From positions 2,712,001-2,776,000 of the forward strand of contig NZ_AYTM02000002.1 in NCBI RefSeq assembly GCF_000507185.2: 64,000 nt of DNA, read 5' to 3'. A model generated the notes under the pieces. That model worked only from the letters and a program-made list of their open reading frames with translations. It ran no database searches and was not told the DNA's origin. The position numbers were made by a program, and so were the translations under genes. Positions 38,041-46,885 of this stretch are shown piece by piece; the stretch's first letter is position 1; every line of letters begins with the position of its first letter. This stretch comes from Pseudomonas syringae KCTC 12500. GTDB taxonomy: Bacteria > Pseudomonadota > Gammaproteobacteria > Pseudomonadales > Pseudomonadaceae.

Positions 38041-38441
38041 TCTATTCGTAGTTGGTATAGTGGCATAGCGGCGTGCCTAAAGACATCTGTACATGATCAA
38101 TATTATGAATGATCTATAGGTGCATGATGGATCGATTCCAGACAAAATTATCAGATTGGTCTGAGCGATAATTTCGTATGGGTCTTGCGGTTCGATGTCC
38201 TTCGGTGGAACCCGCAGTTTGGAAAAAGCGCAGCCTTCGCAAATTAGCGGATCGCATTTTTGAGATCCGCGGCCTGAGGAATTTGAAGGTTTGATAATTC
38301 TGTGCTGAGTCCTCTGACTTGATCGAGGCTGATGTTCGCTCCGCAGGAGGGATTTAAAATTAGTCTAAGTGGGGTAATCGCAGAGGGAGACAGCGCAAAC
38401 AAAAAGGCCCACCTTTTGGTTAGCCTTCTTGCTACTGCTTA
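38041..38441. other. Intergenic accessory DNA without a recognised gene
   Basis: About 400 bp. It contains an inverted repeat GCGGATC-N10-GATCCGC at 38247-38270 and, from about 38398, a stretch (CAAACAAAAAGGCCCACC and following) resembling the 3' flank of the tRNA-Thr gene. I see no coding sequence. Confidence 0.4.
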
Positions 38442-38486
38442 TGGCGTCGGCACCAAGAGTCGCCCATGGACCTACTGATTACAAGT
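38442..38486 (-). repeat. Degenerate partial copy of tRNA-Thr (attachment-site remnant)
   Basis: The sequence TGGCGTCGGCACCAAGAGTC onward aligns with the 3' half of tRNA-Thr at 40464-40509 with a few substitutions and a one-base deletion. The last 19 bases, GGACCTACTGATTACAAGT at 38468-38486, are identical to 40491-40509 in the same orientation. A displaced 3' tRNA copy is the usual mark of an integrated element. The arrangement fits the distal attachment site of the element carrying the integrase remnant. Confidence 0.75.
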
Positions 38487-38632
38487 AAGGTAGTTAAAGC
38501 AATAGAATCAATGGGTTACGTGCTTATGCGCCGGGACCCGCTAAATACGCGGACCCAGGTGCGCTTGTTACGCGAGGATTGCTTAGTGTGCGGGGCCGCG
38601 AGAAGTGGGGCCCCTGATCCTTGGGGGGAGGG

Positions 38633-38840
38633 TTACGCGTCAACTGTCCCGGCACGGGCGTTGAGGATTGATAGAAGCGCTGATGGAGTTGTGGACCACA
38701 CCACTTACTCTTCTCAGGAAAAGCCCAGATACTCGTGCAGCTGCGCCGGTGCCGCCAAGCCCCGCATGCCATGCTTCGACATACCAGCCGATGTCGTTCG
38801 GCTCGACAACGCCTTCTAAATAACGCTCCACAAGGTTCAT
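38633..38840 (-). pseudogene. Decayed small gene downstream of the integrase
   Basis: ATG at 38840 starts MNLVERYLEGVVEPNDIGWY, then VEAWHAGLGGTG. The reading then shifts frame to QLHEYLGFS, hits two stops, and continues as TTPSALLSILNARAGTVDA to TAA at 38633. The two frames together give a coherent small protein of about 68 residues, so this is a gene with one frameshift and two nonsense changes. The function is unknown. Confidence 0.6.
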
Positions 38841-38860
38841 GCCTTGCTTCCTATTATTAA

Positions 38861-39494
38861 TCAGTCCGCAGAAGGGGAAACCACGGGCAGGCTGTGGTCG
38901 TAGACGTCCATCATCTTCGGGCAACGGTGGCCACTCGCCTCCTGCTCGTCCGCTAGGTTGCCGGCGGTGTCTGTGATGCCCCTTCGCTTCAAGTCGTGCA
39001 ACGCGAAACACTGCTCGGGCGTGATTACGTCGTCCTTGAGTGCCAGTGTGATGAAACGCTGACAGGCGGTATCAAGACTCGACTTGCGCAGAGTACCGCC
39101 TTGGCTCGCGACGATGATAGGTCGTCGATCTGGTGCTATCGGAATAGTTGTCCTGCGTTTTTCCCAGGTGCGTGATTGGTAAGCCTTTGCACTGTCCCAC
39201 ATGGCGCCGCAGGCGCGGCGTCCAACGAACGATGTTGTCCCTGCTGCCCTTGCGTCTGTTGGTCAAAATCCCTCCTTCCAGCTCATTGGAGTCTGTGAGG
39301 GTGACGACTACAGACCCAAGCCGAACTGCGCGGAATTTGGGTGCAGCATCCCGAATGCCGTCGCTTGGTGCTGGAGGTGGAGTGCTACCGCCGGATGATT
39401 GCGAAGGTCGACCACCTTTATAAGACCACGCATAAGCATTGATGCAGAGCGCCGTGAATGCGCTTGTTACTTCGCCCGTGTCGTAGAAGACCAC
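38861..39494 (-). pseudogene. Truncated and frameshifted tyrosine recombinase (integrase) remnant
   Basis: Two overlapping frames join into one integrase catalytic domain. The first part reads LTDSNELEGGILTNRRKGSR then DNIVRWTPRLRR. A one-base shift near 39205 is needed to continue as MWDSAKAYQSRTWEKRRTTI and on to HDLKRRGITDT, ASGH and the catalytic Tyr in KMMDVYDHS. So motif residues H-x-x-R, H and Y survive, but the N-terminal core-binding domain is missing and the frame is broken. It lies between the tRNA-Thr gene and its displaced copy, as expected of the enzyme that inserted the element. Confidence 0.85.
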
Positions 39495-39515
39495 TAGCGC
39501 TCGGTAGGTGTGTCA

Positions 39516-40349
39516 CTAGGGCTGATTAGCTGGATGAGAAGGTCGCCGCCGAAGAATTTGGCCAACTCGATAGCCAGCCAGTATTCCGCCGATCATCAAG
39601 GCGCCATTTATCCACATCCGGTACTCCTTAATTCCTGCGAAGATAACCTCCAATTCATCCAGTCCAACCTTAATGGACAGAGAGCCGGCGACCCCACAGC
39701 ACAGGGCCGATGCGATCAAGAAGCGACGGTCTAGAGCGCGCCGTCTTGAAAGGATCCACGGATACGTAAAGTAGATAACGAGGGATAGGCTGCCTGTACC
39801 TAGGTCGAATGCAGCCTTGAATTTGTTCCCTGAGTCGATAGATGAGTCGATTGCAAGGTTTCGTATCCCCGCGATCCTTGCCTTTACACTGATGAAGGGG
39901 TCGGGGCCGGATGTGATGGTGGAGACCAGGACTCTATCGCCTGGATTGAAAAGGAACGGGGCTATAGAGATGCGTTGAGCGTCCACTGTCATTTTGACAG
40001 GCATGTCTTTTGGATCGGTAAGGTCGACTCGGGCTGTAATGAATGCCAACCCGTCCTTGCCTGTGAATTCGATAGGGGTGTCAAAGTCGGCGCTGAGAAT
40101 CGGCTTCGACCCAATGTTGGTTAATTCAATAATTGAAAAGTGCGGATTGACGAGCTCAGATCCGTTAACGGTCATTCTGACGTCATATATTTCGGATTTA
40201 GCAAGAGGCTGCAACGATGATGAAGAGATGAGGCGCAGAGATATGTCATGCCCTTGCTGATCACTTCGCCACTGGTAGAACGAGAATACAAGCGGGACGA
40301 TTGCTATGAAAGTACCGAGCAAGTATTTCCAATCGAAGGTCCATTTCAT
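39516..40349 (-). CDS. Membrane protein of unknown function in the tRNA-Thr element
   Basis: A 277-residue protein. One membrane segment near the N-terminus (YLLGTFIAIVPLVFSFYQW, about 9-27) precedes a beta-rich extracytoplasmic domain (about 35-185) with ELTNIGSKPILSADFDTPIE. Three further segments follow, at about 190-205 (LSLVIYFTYPWIL), 216-232 and 250-268. The domain pattern is seen in accessory proteins of mobile elements, but I know no function. It is the only intact gene between the direct repeats and could be cargo. Confidence 0.7.
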   Translation of the reverse strand: MKWTFDWKYLLGTFIAIVPLVFSFYQWRSDQQGHDISLRLISSSSLQPLAKSEIYDVRMTVNGSELVNPHFSIIELTNIGSKPILSADFDTPIEFTGKDGLAFITARVDLTDPKDMPVKMTVDAQRISIAPFLFNPGDRVLVSTITSGPDPFISVKARIAGIRNLAIDSSIDSGNKFKAAFDLGTGSLSLVIYFTYPWILSRRRALDRRFLIASALCCGVAGSLSIKVGLDELEVIFAGIKEYRMWINGALMIGGILAGYRVGQILRRRPSHPANQP

Positions 40350-40422
40350 AATTCCACCTAGCCAGACACGCTCACTTTGAGGCTGCTCAGGCGCTTGTTA
40401 CGTCCGTTGTTACGCATTGGAT

Positions 40423-40457
40423 AAAAACAAAAGGCCTGCATCGCTGCAAGCCTTTGT
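40423..40457 (-). terminator. Terminator of tRNA-Thr
   Basis: On the minus strand AAAGGCTTGCA-GCGA-TGCAGGCCTTTTGTTTTT, just past the CCA end of the tRNA. Confidence 0.75.
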
Positions 40458-40463
40458 TCTGTA

Positions 40464-40539
<76 letters not shown>

Positions 40540-41297
40540 GTAATGGGCTGCGAGTATATAGAGTCTGATGCGCTTGTAAAGCCTAGCTGTCTGATTCAGT
40601 TGAAAAAAATCGACCATTGGCGCTCCAGGTCGGATGTGGGCGGGTGGTGGTGCAGGACGTTTCTGTTGGTTTGGACGGATTGGTCTGCGTGGTAGGGCGG
40701 ATGGCATTGAATTTGGGCGTTGATTTTGCCTTTGGCACGCAGAGCTTGTGCCTGACAGAACGCTGGATTTTTCACCTGGCCTTGCAAACCGATACGTCTA
40801 GCCTTGATGGCTATCTGGCGCTTAAGAAGACGCTGAACCGACCCCGCCATTTTTGGGCAGTTGCGGGGCAGGAGGGCTTTGCATAGGCTTGTTCTCAACG
40901 GCCCAGGCTACTGAGTCAGCAGCACGGGTCGTTAGCTTTTCAGCCATGCAGATAAAGGACTATCTGATGAGTGATGCGATGGATCGTAACCGGGTTTGGG
41001 GTTTTGTTTGCCGCAGGCTGGTCATTCGCTGAAGAGTTGTTGAAGGATATTTGCAGGTGCGCCTGGCCTGTTGGCTTTGCGCAGGGTGGGGCTGAGGATG
41101 GCTGTCTGAATCGCATGAATGTGCGTCTGGATGCCAACGAAGGCTTCATCGATGTTTCAAGAAATGCCCGGATCCTCTGGATTCGGGCATTTTCTTGTGG
41201 GCTGGTTGCTGTTGCGTCGGATTTGCACTGGAGCTACCGGCTTTTTGGCCGATACATCTGTATCGAAAATGGCAGTCAGCCATGGACAGCAAGTGCA
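40540..41297. other. Intergenic region with an orphan terminator before the J-domain gene
   Basis: About 760 bp without a recognisable protein gene. At 40967-41032 a 21-codon ORF (MSDAMDRNRVWGFVCRRLVI) has AAAGGA before its ATG. A strong terminator hairpin stands at 41162-41193, about 100 bp upstream of the J-domain gene, so something short is transcribed rightward before it. Confidence 0.45.
41162..41193 (+). terminator. Orphan terminator upstream of the J-domain gene
   Basis: AAATGCCCG and CGGGCATTT pair across a short AT/GC spacer and are followed by TTCTTG. No protein gene ends just upstream, which suggests a small RNA or leader transcript. Confidence 0.65.
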
Positions 41298-42323
41298 ATG
41301 CAGAGAACGCCTACGCATTACGAGCTGCTGAGTGTCGCTCGCGATGCCTCTCCTGAGCAGATCAAGAAGGCTTATCGCAAGCTGGCGCAGAAGCTGCACC
41401 CGGACAGGAATCCAGATCCTTACGCCTCGGAGATGATGGGCGTCGTCAACGCGTCTCACGATGTGTTGGCTGACCCTTCGCGGCGTGCGGCTTATGATGC
41501 GCAGCTCGCTGCCAATGAGCACAAGGCGCGTATGGACGCTGCGCGGCGCAAGCAGGCGCATGCAGCGCGTGGGCAGGCGGTGCATGTGTATGCAGCCACT
41601 TCTGCAGCCACCGCTGCTGCGCCGTCTCAGGCGGCTCGTTCCGGGCCGGCGCCCAAGTCTTCTTCCTATGCTTCGGCATCTCCTTCCCGTGACAAGCGTC
41701 GTCGCAGTGCGTGGCGTTGGGCGCTGTTGTTTGTGGTGTTCTGCGCGGGTGGCGCGTGGATGGGCTACGACCCGGGTGCAGGCAAGTCGTTTGTGCCGTC
41801 CGAGCCTGCACCGGTTGCGCAGACGTGGGTCAAGCCCGCACCTGCGACGCCTGCCGCGCCGGTCGAGGAGCCTGTAGCTAGCCCGGCCAAATCGGTGGAT
41901 GCGGCGGCGTCCGAGTGTGGTGTGCCGGCGCTTGATCCGATGGGCGCGCCGTGGCCGGACAAGGCGGGCTATGTGAAGGACATGCCGGTGCTCAAGGACA
42001 ACGGTTGGTCGCAGATCACTGTGGATAACTCGGCGGGCGAGTCGGCGGTGTATGCCAAGGTCACGGATGCGGTGGGGCGCAGGGCGTTTCGGCATGCGTT
42101 TGTGCCGGCCGGGGCGGTGTTTACGTTCGCCAAGATGGACCCGGGGCTGTACCTGCTCAAGTACAAGATGATGAGTACCGGCTGCGCCTTTGCCTCGGGG
42201 CGGATTTTGCTGGAGGAGACGCCGATGGGCAGTCAGATCAAGTCCAGTGCCTACAAGCTGACGTTGCGCAAGCTGCAGAACCGCAGTGTGCCGTTTGCGC
42301 GGTTGAAGGATGATCAGTTTTAG
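41298..42323 (+). CDS. J-domain (DnaJ-like) membrane protein
   Basis: A 341-residue protein. The J-domain is at residues 5-70 (HYELLSVARDASPEQIKKAY, HPD motif in KLHPDRNPD), and an Ala/Ser/Lys-rich linker follows. One membrane segment is at about residues 138-158 (WALLFVVFCAGGAWMGY), then a Pro/Ala-rich stretch and a C-terminal domain of about 120 residues (DNSAGESAVYAKVTDAVGRR) of unknown type. J-domains stimulate DnaK ATPase; the tail should be periplasmic, so DnaK would be engaged on the cytoplasmic side. The start at 41298 is chosen because it opens the J-domain; the longer frame from 40971 runs through an upstream terminator. Confidence 0.85.
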   Translation: MQRTPTHYELLSVARDASPEQIKKAYRKLAQKLHPDRNPDPYASEMMGVVNASHDVLADPSRRAAYDAQLAANEHKARMDAARRKQAHAARGQAVHVYAATSAATAAAPSQAARSGPAPKSSSYASASPSRDKRRRSAWRWALLFVVFCAGGAWMGYDPGAGKSFVPSEPAPVAQTWVKPAPATPAAPVEEPVASPAKSVDAAASECGVPALDPMGAPWPDKAGYVKDMPVLKDNGWSQITVDNSAGESAVYAKVTDAVGRRAFRHAFVPAGAVFTFAKMDPGLYLLKYKMMSTGCAFASGRILLEETPMGSQIKSSAYKLTLRKLQNRSVPFARLKDDQF

Positions 42324-42359
42324 TAGTGAGTCATGACAGGAATGCGGCGCTGCGTATTC

Positions 42360-42397
42360 AGTCTTCGCGAACAAGTTCGCTCCTACGGCCTTCGGCC
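42360..42397. repeat. REP palindrome downstream of the J-domain gene
   Basis: TCTTCGCGAACAAGTTCGCTCCTACGGCC is a single REP-class element, here as TTCGCGAAC-A-AGTTCGC with the conserved CTCCTAC flank. Confidence 0.7.
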
Positions 42398-42636
42398 AGA
42401 ACCAAAGCGTTGTACTGTGAACTCACCTTTTGCAACGCTTTCAGGCGCGTTTTTGCAGGCACCGTCTCTTTCTTTTGAAGGACATTTCCGAGAGAATCCC
42501 CGGCCGCTTGCGCCCCTCTGTCTGGGCTTCTACTCTGCGCCCGTCGCTGCCTATCAGCGATCGGGTTTAGTCGCCCGGATTTGAGTTAAGGCGTATCGCG
42601 TCGCTGTTTTGTTCAGGTCTTCTTCCTGCACTCTAT

Positions 42637-42709
42637 GGCGGCTGTGCGTGAGGGCACCTTCGGGTGCGCCGGTCTTAGCTCCCGGTCGACTAACCTTCGC
42701 ACAGCTGCC
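42637..42709 (+). promoter_or_regulatory. Structured 5' leader RNA upstream of a DUF6124 gene
   Basis: GGCGGCTGTGCG at 42637-42648 pairs with CGCACAGCTGCC at 42698-42709 over 12 bp with a single G-U. Inside is a GCACC-TTCG-GGTGC tetraloop hairpin and a further GGTC-containing arm. The element ends about 55 bp before the ATG of the DUF6124 gene. I recall similar leaders before paralogous genes of this family in other pseudomonads. It may be a cis-regulatory RNA; ligand or mechanism is unknown. Confidence 0.55.
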
Positions 42710-42764
42710 ACCTCACTCGTTTAGTCGCGACCCAGTGGCAGTTCCATTGAGGAGAGAGCTAAGC

Positions 42765-43091
42765 ATGGTCAAAGTAACCCCCGATCCGCCCAACAAACAG
42801 TCCAGCAGCGCACCGGTCTTTGACAAGGCTGTGGTCAAGCGCGCCATGGAGTGTTACCTGCCAATCTCCCGACCGGCCAAGGAACCCCACGACAGCAAGT
42901 TCGACTTCATCAGCCTGGAAGCCACCCTGGTGCACGCGCTGGATTTCCTGCGCTGCGCATCGGCCACCGCTCACGAACTCGGTGATGAACTGACCGGTTC
43001 GCAGCGCGATCTGGCGTTCGCCTCCATGCACATGCTGGAAATGGCCAAAGTCATGGTCGAGCGCTCGCTGGAGTGTGTCGAAGAGGTCTGA
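42765..43091 (+). CDS. DUF6124-family small protein
   Basis: A 108-residue protein (MVKVTPDPPNKQSSSAPVFD). The opening KVTPDPP and the helical C-terminal half (LEATLVHALDFLRCASATAH, LTGSQRDLAFASMHMLEMAK) are the pattern of the DUF6124/DUF3077 group, which has many paralogues in Pseudomonas. Its role is unknown. GAGGAGAG lies upstream of the ATG at 42765; the frame extends upstream only by running through the structured leader. Confidence 0.8.
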   Translation: MVKVTPDPPNKQSSSAPVFDKAVVKRAMECYLPISRPAKEPHDSKFDFISLEATLVHALDFLRCASATAHELGDELTGSQRDLAFASMHMLEMAKVMVERSLECVEEV

Positions 43092-43387
43092 AATCTTTCC
43101 GTCGGACAGCTCGTGCACAAGCGCCTGCATGTGCACGATTGAGCCACGCAAAACGCTTGCGCCAGAGCCTTTACCAAATCTTTATGCACAATTTGCTGAT
43201 AAAGATTTGCGCAGCCGGGTAATTATGTGCAGTCGGGTGCCTTGAGCCGCAAGGCATTGTTTTTGCGGGTTACGGGAAGGATTGCGGAAAAAAATAAGGG
43301 GCTTCAGTAACTGGCGCGCCAAGCTTTAACGCACTCATCCACATTTTCATCAACAGACTTATCCACAGGTTGCTCAATCGATTTAGG

Positions 43388-44605
43388 TCACGATTTTCGA
43401 GCCAGAATCAGCAGGTTGCGCGGTGTAATCCGGCTGTCACAGAAAGTGCCAACGCTCACGCTGTAACCTTGCTCACGCACATACATCGCCCTGTCCAGCA
43501 CCAGCCACATCTCCAGCGGACGCCGAAACAGATCGCGGACCAGTTCCAGATTGCGCACTTCGGCGAGTCTCTTCCAGCCAGCGGTTTCCAGGGCGGCCCA
43601 GTCCTGTTGACCCGGTGCAGGCAGATGCTTGAGTTTTGCCAGGTGATTGCAGTAGTCCGCGTAGGACGCATCCAGCCAGGATGTCGGCAGTGAGGGTGTG
43701 GGCAAGTAGTCATTGATGCCGCGCAGGCGGCGCTGCAGCAGGTCGAAGCCCAGGCGGCGGGCCATCGAGATGTCGCGTTGACGGCGTACGCGTGCGCCAG
43801 CCGTCACGGTTTCACTGAGCGGCAGACCCAGCTCGTCTCGCGACAGCTTCAGGCCGGACGCCTTGCCATCGCTGGATAGCGCCTGATAAAGGTCGTGCCG
43901 GGTGCGGTTATAGCAGCACGGCGCAATCGCCATACGCCGACAGCCCGTCTGGCTGGCCAGCTCCATCAACTGAATGTGCAGGTCGCCGCAGGCATGCAGC
44001 GCCACAGGCGTGTGTTCGGGTTGCAGGTAGCGCCACGTGTCGTCGGCCATGACATCATGCTGCACATGTCTGGCGTCGATGCCTTGCCGCGTGCTCAGGG
44101 CCAGGCCTGCTTCGATCAGCGCCGGGTCGTGCTCCAGACAGGTCAGACGCTGGCCGGGCCCGGTCAGGCGGCGCCCCAGATGGCCTTTGCCTGCGCACCA
44201 GTCCAGCCAGTGAGTTGTGCTGTCACGCATGTCCAGATGGCTGGCGAAGGCTTCGATCTGCTGCCACTTGCGCCCTGGCACATCGACACTCATGCGCGCT
44301 TCAACCGGCTGCAGGGCATGCACGGGCAGTTCGGCGACGTGGCTCAGCGCGACGGCTTCGGCGGCCAGTTGCTTGAACGGGAAGGGCGCGTCGAGGTGTT
44401 CCGGGTGGTTGTGCGCGGCCTCGCCCTGTTCCAGCGTGCGTTGCCGCAGCCAGTGCGCGAGGTCCGGGTATTTGTCTTCCCACGGCAGGGCCAGGTGCGT
44501 GAACGGCTTGGGCCGCCACAAGGCCTGATGCGCGAACAGGAAGCTGTCCAGCGCACCGAAGTGGCTGTCGAGGTGTTCATCCTGCAAGGGAGGTTCAGAG
44601 GGCAT
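43388..44605 (-). CDS. SAM-dependent methyltransferase (GSTCD-like)
   Basis: A 405-residue protein from the start at 44605 (an in-frame ATG at 44659, touching the permease stop, would add 18 residues). The central methyltransferase domain has motif I WLDWCAGKGHLGRRLTG and continues with LTCLEHDPALIEAG, VALHACGDLHIQLM and the cysteine motif IAPCCYNRTRHDLY. This CCY signature marks a family of uncharacterised methyltransferases related to the GSTCD C-terminal domain. It is the last gene of the hisPJQM run, probably by read-through. Confidence 0.85.
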   Translation of the reverse strand: MPSEPPLQDEHLDSHFGALDSFLFAHQALWRPKPFTHLALPWEDKYPDLAHWLRQRTLEQGEAAHNHPEHLDAPFPFKQLAAEAVALSHVAELPVHALQPVEARMSVDVPGRKWQQIEAFASHLDMRDSTTHWLDWCAGKGHLGRRLTGPGQRLTCLEHDPALIEAGLALSTRQGIDARHVQHDVMADDTWRYLQPEHTPVALHACGDLHIQLMELASQTGCRRMAIAPCCYNRTRHDLYQALSSDGKASGLKLSRDELGLPLSETVTAGARVRRQRDISMARRLGFDLLQRRLRGINDYLPTPSLPTSWLDASYADYCNHLAKLKHLPAPGQQDWAALETAGWKRLAEVRNLELVRDLFRRPLEMWLVLDRAMYVREQGYSVSVGTFCDSRITPRNLLILARKS

Positions 44606-44660
44606 GGTGGCGGCCTCGTGGGGCAAGGTGCTGGCTGGATCGACGCCAGCACCTTTCATA

Positions 44661-45350
44661 TCAGCGACCCTGGCTGGCGTCTACACGCAATAGTTTTTCC
44701 AGCAGCCGGAAGCCCTGCACCAGCACGAAGGTCATGACCAGGTAGAACATGCCGGCGGCGAAGAAGATTTCCACCGGCAGGTAGGTGCGGGCGATGATCG
44801 TGCGCGCCATGCCGGTCAGTTCCAGCAGGGTGACGGTGCTGGCCAGCGCACTGGCCTTGAGCATCAGAATGACTTCGTTGCTGTAGGCCGGCAGACCGAT
44901 GCGTGCCGCGCGTGGCAGGACGATGTAGAACAGCGCCTTCCATTTCGACATGCCCAGCGCCCGTGCCGCTTCGACCTCGCCTGGCGGCACCGCCTGCATG
45001 GCGCCACGCAGGATCTCGGCGATGTAGGCGGCGGTGTGCAGGGTCATGGTCACCACGGCACACCAGAACGGGTCACGCAGGTACGGCCACAACGCACTCT
45101 GGCGCACCGACTCGAACTGCGCCAGCCCGTAATAGACCAGAAACAGTTGCACCAGCAGCGGTGTGCCACGGAAGAAAAAGATGTAGGCGTAGGGCAGGGC
45201 GCGCACCGGCCAATGACGCGATGCGCGGGCGATGCCCATCGGGATGGCAAGGATCAGCCCGGCGATGACAGCAATCGCCACCAGCTCCAGGGTCAGGGTC
45301 GCGCCCTGTGCCAAGCGTGGCAGCCACTTGATGATGACTTCCCAGTTCAT
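44661..45350 (-). CDS. hisM: HisM-type basic amino acid ABC transporter permease
   Basis: A 229-residue inner-membrane permease. It has five to six hydrophobic segments and the EAA loop MQAVPPGEVEAARALGMSKW. It would pair with the HisQ-type permease to form the channel for histidine, arginine, lysine or ornithine. It overlaps the upstream permease gene by 4 bp. The name rests on similarity of type; the pseudomonad homologues are also called AotM or ArgM. Confidence 0.88.
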   Translation of the reverse strand: MNWEVIIKWLPRLAQGATLTLELVAIAVIAGLILAIPMGIARASRHWPVRALPYAYIFFFRGTPLLVQLFLVYYGLAQFESVRQSALWPYLRDPFWCAVVTMTLHTAAYIAEILRGAMQAVPPGEVEAARALGMSKWKALFYIVLPRAARIGLPAYSNEVILMLKASALASTVTLLELTGMARTIIARTYLPVEIFFAAGMFYLVMTFVLVQGFRLLEKLLRVDASQGR

Positions 45351-46042
45351 GACGCACTCCTCAGAAAGCCGCGACTGGCGCGTTTTTCAAGGAAGTACAT
45401 GCCGGCCATGGCCAGCACGGTCAGGCCCAGGTACATGAAGGCCGCGACCATGTAGAAGGTGAACGCTTGCTTGGTGAAGCCCACGGCGATCTGCGCGTGG
45501 CGCATGATTTCTTCCAGGCCGATCACCGAGACCAGCGCGGTGTCTTTCATCAGAATCATGAACAGGTTGCCCAGGCCGGGCAGGGCGATGCGCCACATCT
45601 GCGGCAGGACCAGTTTGAAGAGGATGCGCGAGCGTGACATGCCCAGCGCCAGCCCGGCTTCGCGGTGGCCTTTGGGGATGGCCAGAATCGCGCCGCGAAA
45701 CACTTCGGTCGCGTAGGCGCCAAAGCAAATGCCCAGGGCGATGACCCCGGCAGCGAAGGCGCTCAGGGCCAGGTCGGGAATGTCGAACAGTTTGCCCAAG
45801 GCGCGCATGCCGTTGACGGTGCCGAAGTAAATCAGCAGCACCCAAAGCAGTTCTGGAATGCCGCGCACCAGGGTCGAGTAGGTACTGCCCAGCCATTGCA
45901 GCGGCTTGTAGGGCGAGGTCTTGGCCAAGGCGCCGAGCAGTCCGAGTATCAGCCCCAGGCACAGGGCCGAGAGTGCAAGCTGGACCGTCATCAGCGCGCC
46001 AGCCGCAAGGGCCGGGCCGAATCCGTGGAGATCAATGTTCAT
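45347..46042 (-). CDS. hisQ: HisQ-type basic amino acid ABC transporter permease
   Basis: A 231-residue permease. The start MNIDLHGFGPALAAGALMTV and the segment YSTLVRGIPELLWVLLIYFG are typical of HisQ; the EAA loop is ILAIPKGHREAGLALGMSRS. It is the partner of the HisM-type permease, with which it overlaps by 4 bp. It follows the binding-protein gene by about 65 bp. Confidence 0.88.
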   Translation of the reverse strand: MNIDLHGFGPALAAGALMTVQLALSALCLGLILGLLGALAKTSPYKPLQWLGSTYSTLVRGIPELLWVLLIYFGTVNGMRALGKLFDIPDLALSAFAAGVIALGICFGAYATEVFRGAILAIPKGHREAGLALGMSRSRILFKLVLPQMWRIALPGLGNLFMILMKDTALVSVIGLEEIMRHAQIAVGFTKQAFTFYMVAAFMYLGLTVLAMAGMYFLEKRASRGFLRSAS

Positions 46043-46107
46043 GGGCAGGCTTTGTCAGGGCCGGTCGCCGCGCTTCGACAGGAAGCGGCGGCGACGCGGT
46101 CGGTGAA

Positions 46108-46872
46108 TCAGAGGATGCTGAAAGGGAAATACTTGTCGTTGATCTTCTTGTAGGTGCCGTCAGCGATGATTTCTTTCAGGGCAACGTTCAGGCGTTCGCG
46201 CAAGGCATCGTCACCCTTGCGCACGGCGATGCCGATCTTGTCGTTTTCCACGACAGGCTCGCCCTTGAACTCGAAGTTCTGACCCGCTTCGCTTTTCAGC
46301 CACTCGAAGCTGACGTATTTGTCGGCCAGCATGGCGTCGACGCGACCGGAGGACAGGTCGAGGAAGGCGTTTTCCTGAGTGTCATAGAGTTTGGGGTCCA
46401 TGATCTCGAGCTTGTCTTCCAGCCAGGTGGCGGCCAGTGTCGAGCGTTGTGCACCCACCGACTTGCCGGCAAGGCTCTCTTTGGCCTTTTCAATGCTCGA
46501 TACGTCAATCGAGGAGGTTTTCGGCGCGATGAATTGCAGCTTGTTCGAGTAATACGGGTTGGTGAAATCGACCACCTGCTGGCGCTCTTCGGTGATCGAC
46601 AGCGACGAGATCAGGAAGTCGAACTTGCTGGCCATCAACGCCGGGATGATGCCGTCCCAGTCGGACGTCACCGCTTCGCACTCGACCTTCATCTTGGCGC
46701 ACAGGGCCTGGCCGATTTCATAGTCGAAGCCCACCACCTGGCCACTCGCGTCCTTGTTGTTGAACGGCGGGTAAGCACCTTCGATGCCCATTTTCATTTT
46801 TTCAGCAAAGGCACTGCCGCTGAAGGCAAGGGTGGCCGCTGCGATCAGCAAGATCTTTTTGTACGACTGCAT
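46108..46872 (-). CDS. hisJ: HisJ-type periplasmic amino acid-binding protein
   Basis: A 254-residue protein. The signal peptide is MQSYKKILLIAAATLAFSGS-AFA. The mature part starts EKMKMGIEGAYPPFNNKDAS, contains GFDYEIGQALCAKMKVECEA and SLSITEERQQVVDFTNPYYS, and ends NDKYFPFSIL, all typical of the LAO/His-binding group. It delivers ligand to the HisQM channel. The start at 46872 is set by the signal peptide. Confidence 0.92.
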   Translation of the reverse strand: MQSYKKILLIAAATLAFSGSAFAEKMKMGIEGAYPPFNNKDASGQVVGFDYEIGQALCAKMKVECEAVTSDWDGIIPALMASKFDFLISSLSITEERQQVVDFTNPYYSNKLQFIAPKTSSIDVSSIEKAKESLAGKSVGAQRSTLAATWLEDKLEIMDPKLYDTQENAFLDLSSGRVDAMLADKYVSFEWLKSEAGQNFEFKGEPVVENDKIGIAVRKGDDALRERLNVALKEIIADGTYKKINDKYFPFSIL

Positions 46873-46885
46873 GGGTGTTGCTCCG

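Noticed and set aside
38466..38819. 117-codon plus-strand frame beginning in the tRNA-Thr fragment
   Set aside because: It has no ribosome site, begins inside the attachment remnant and lies opposite a decayed minus-strand gene.
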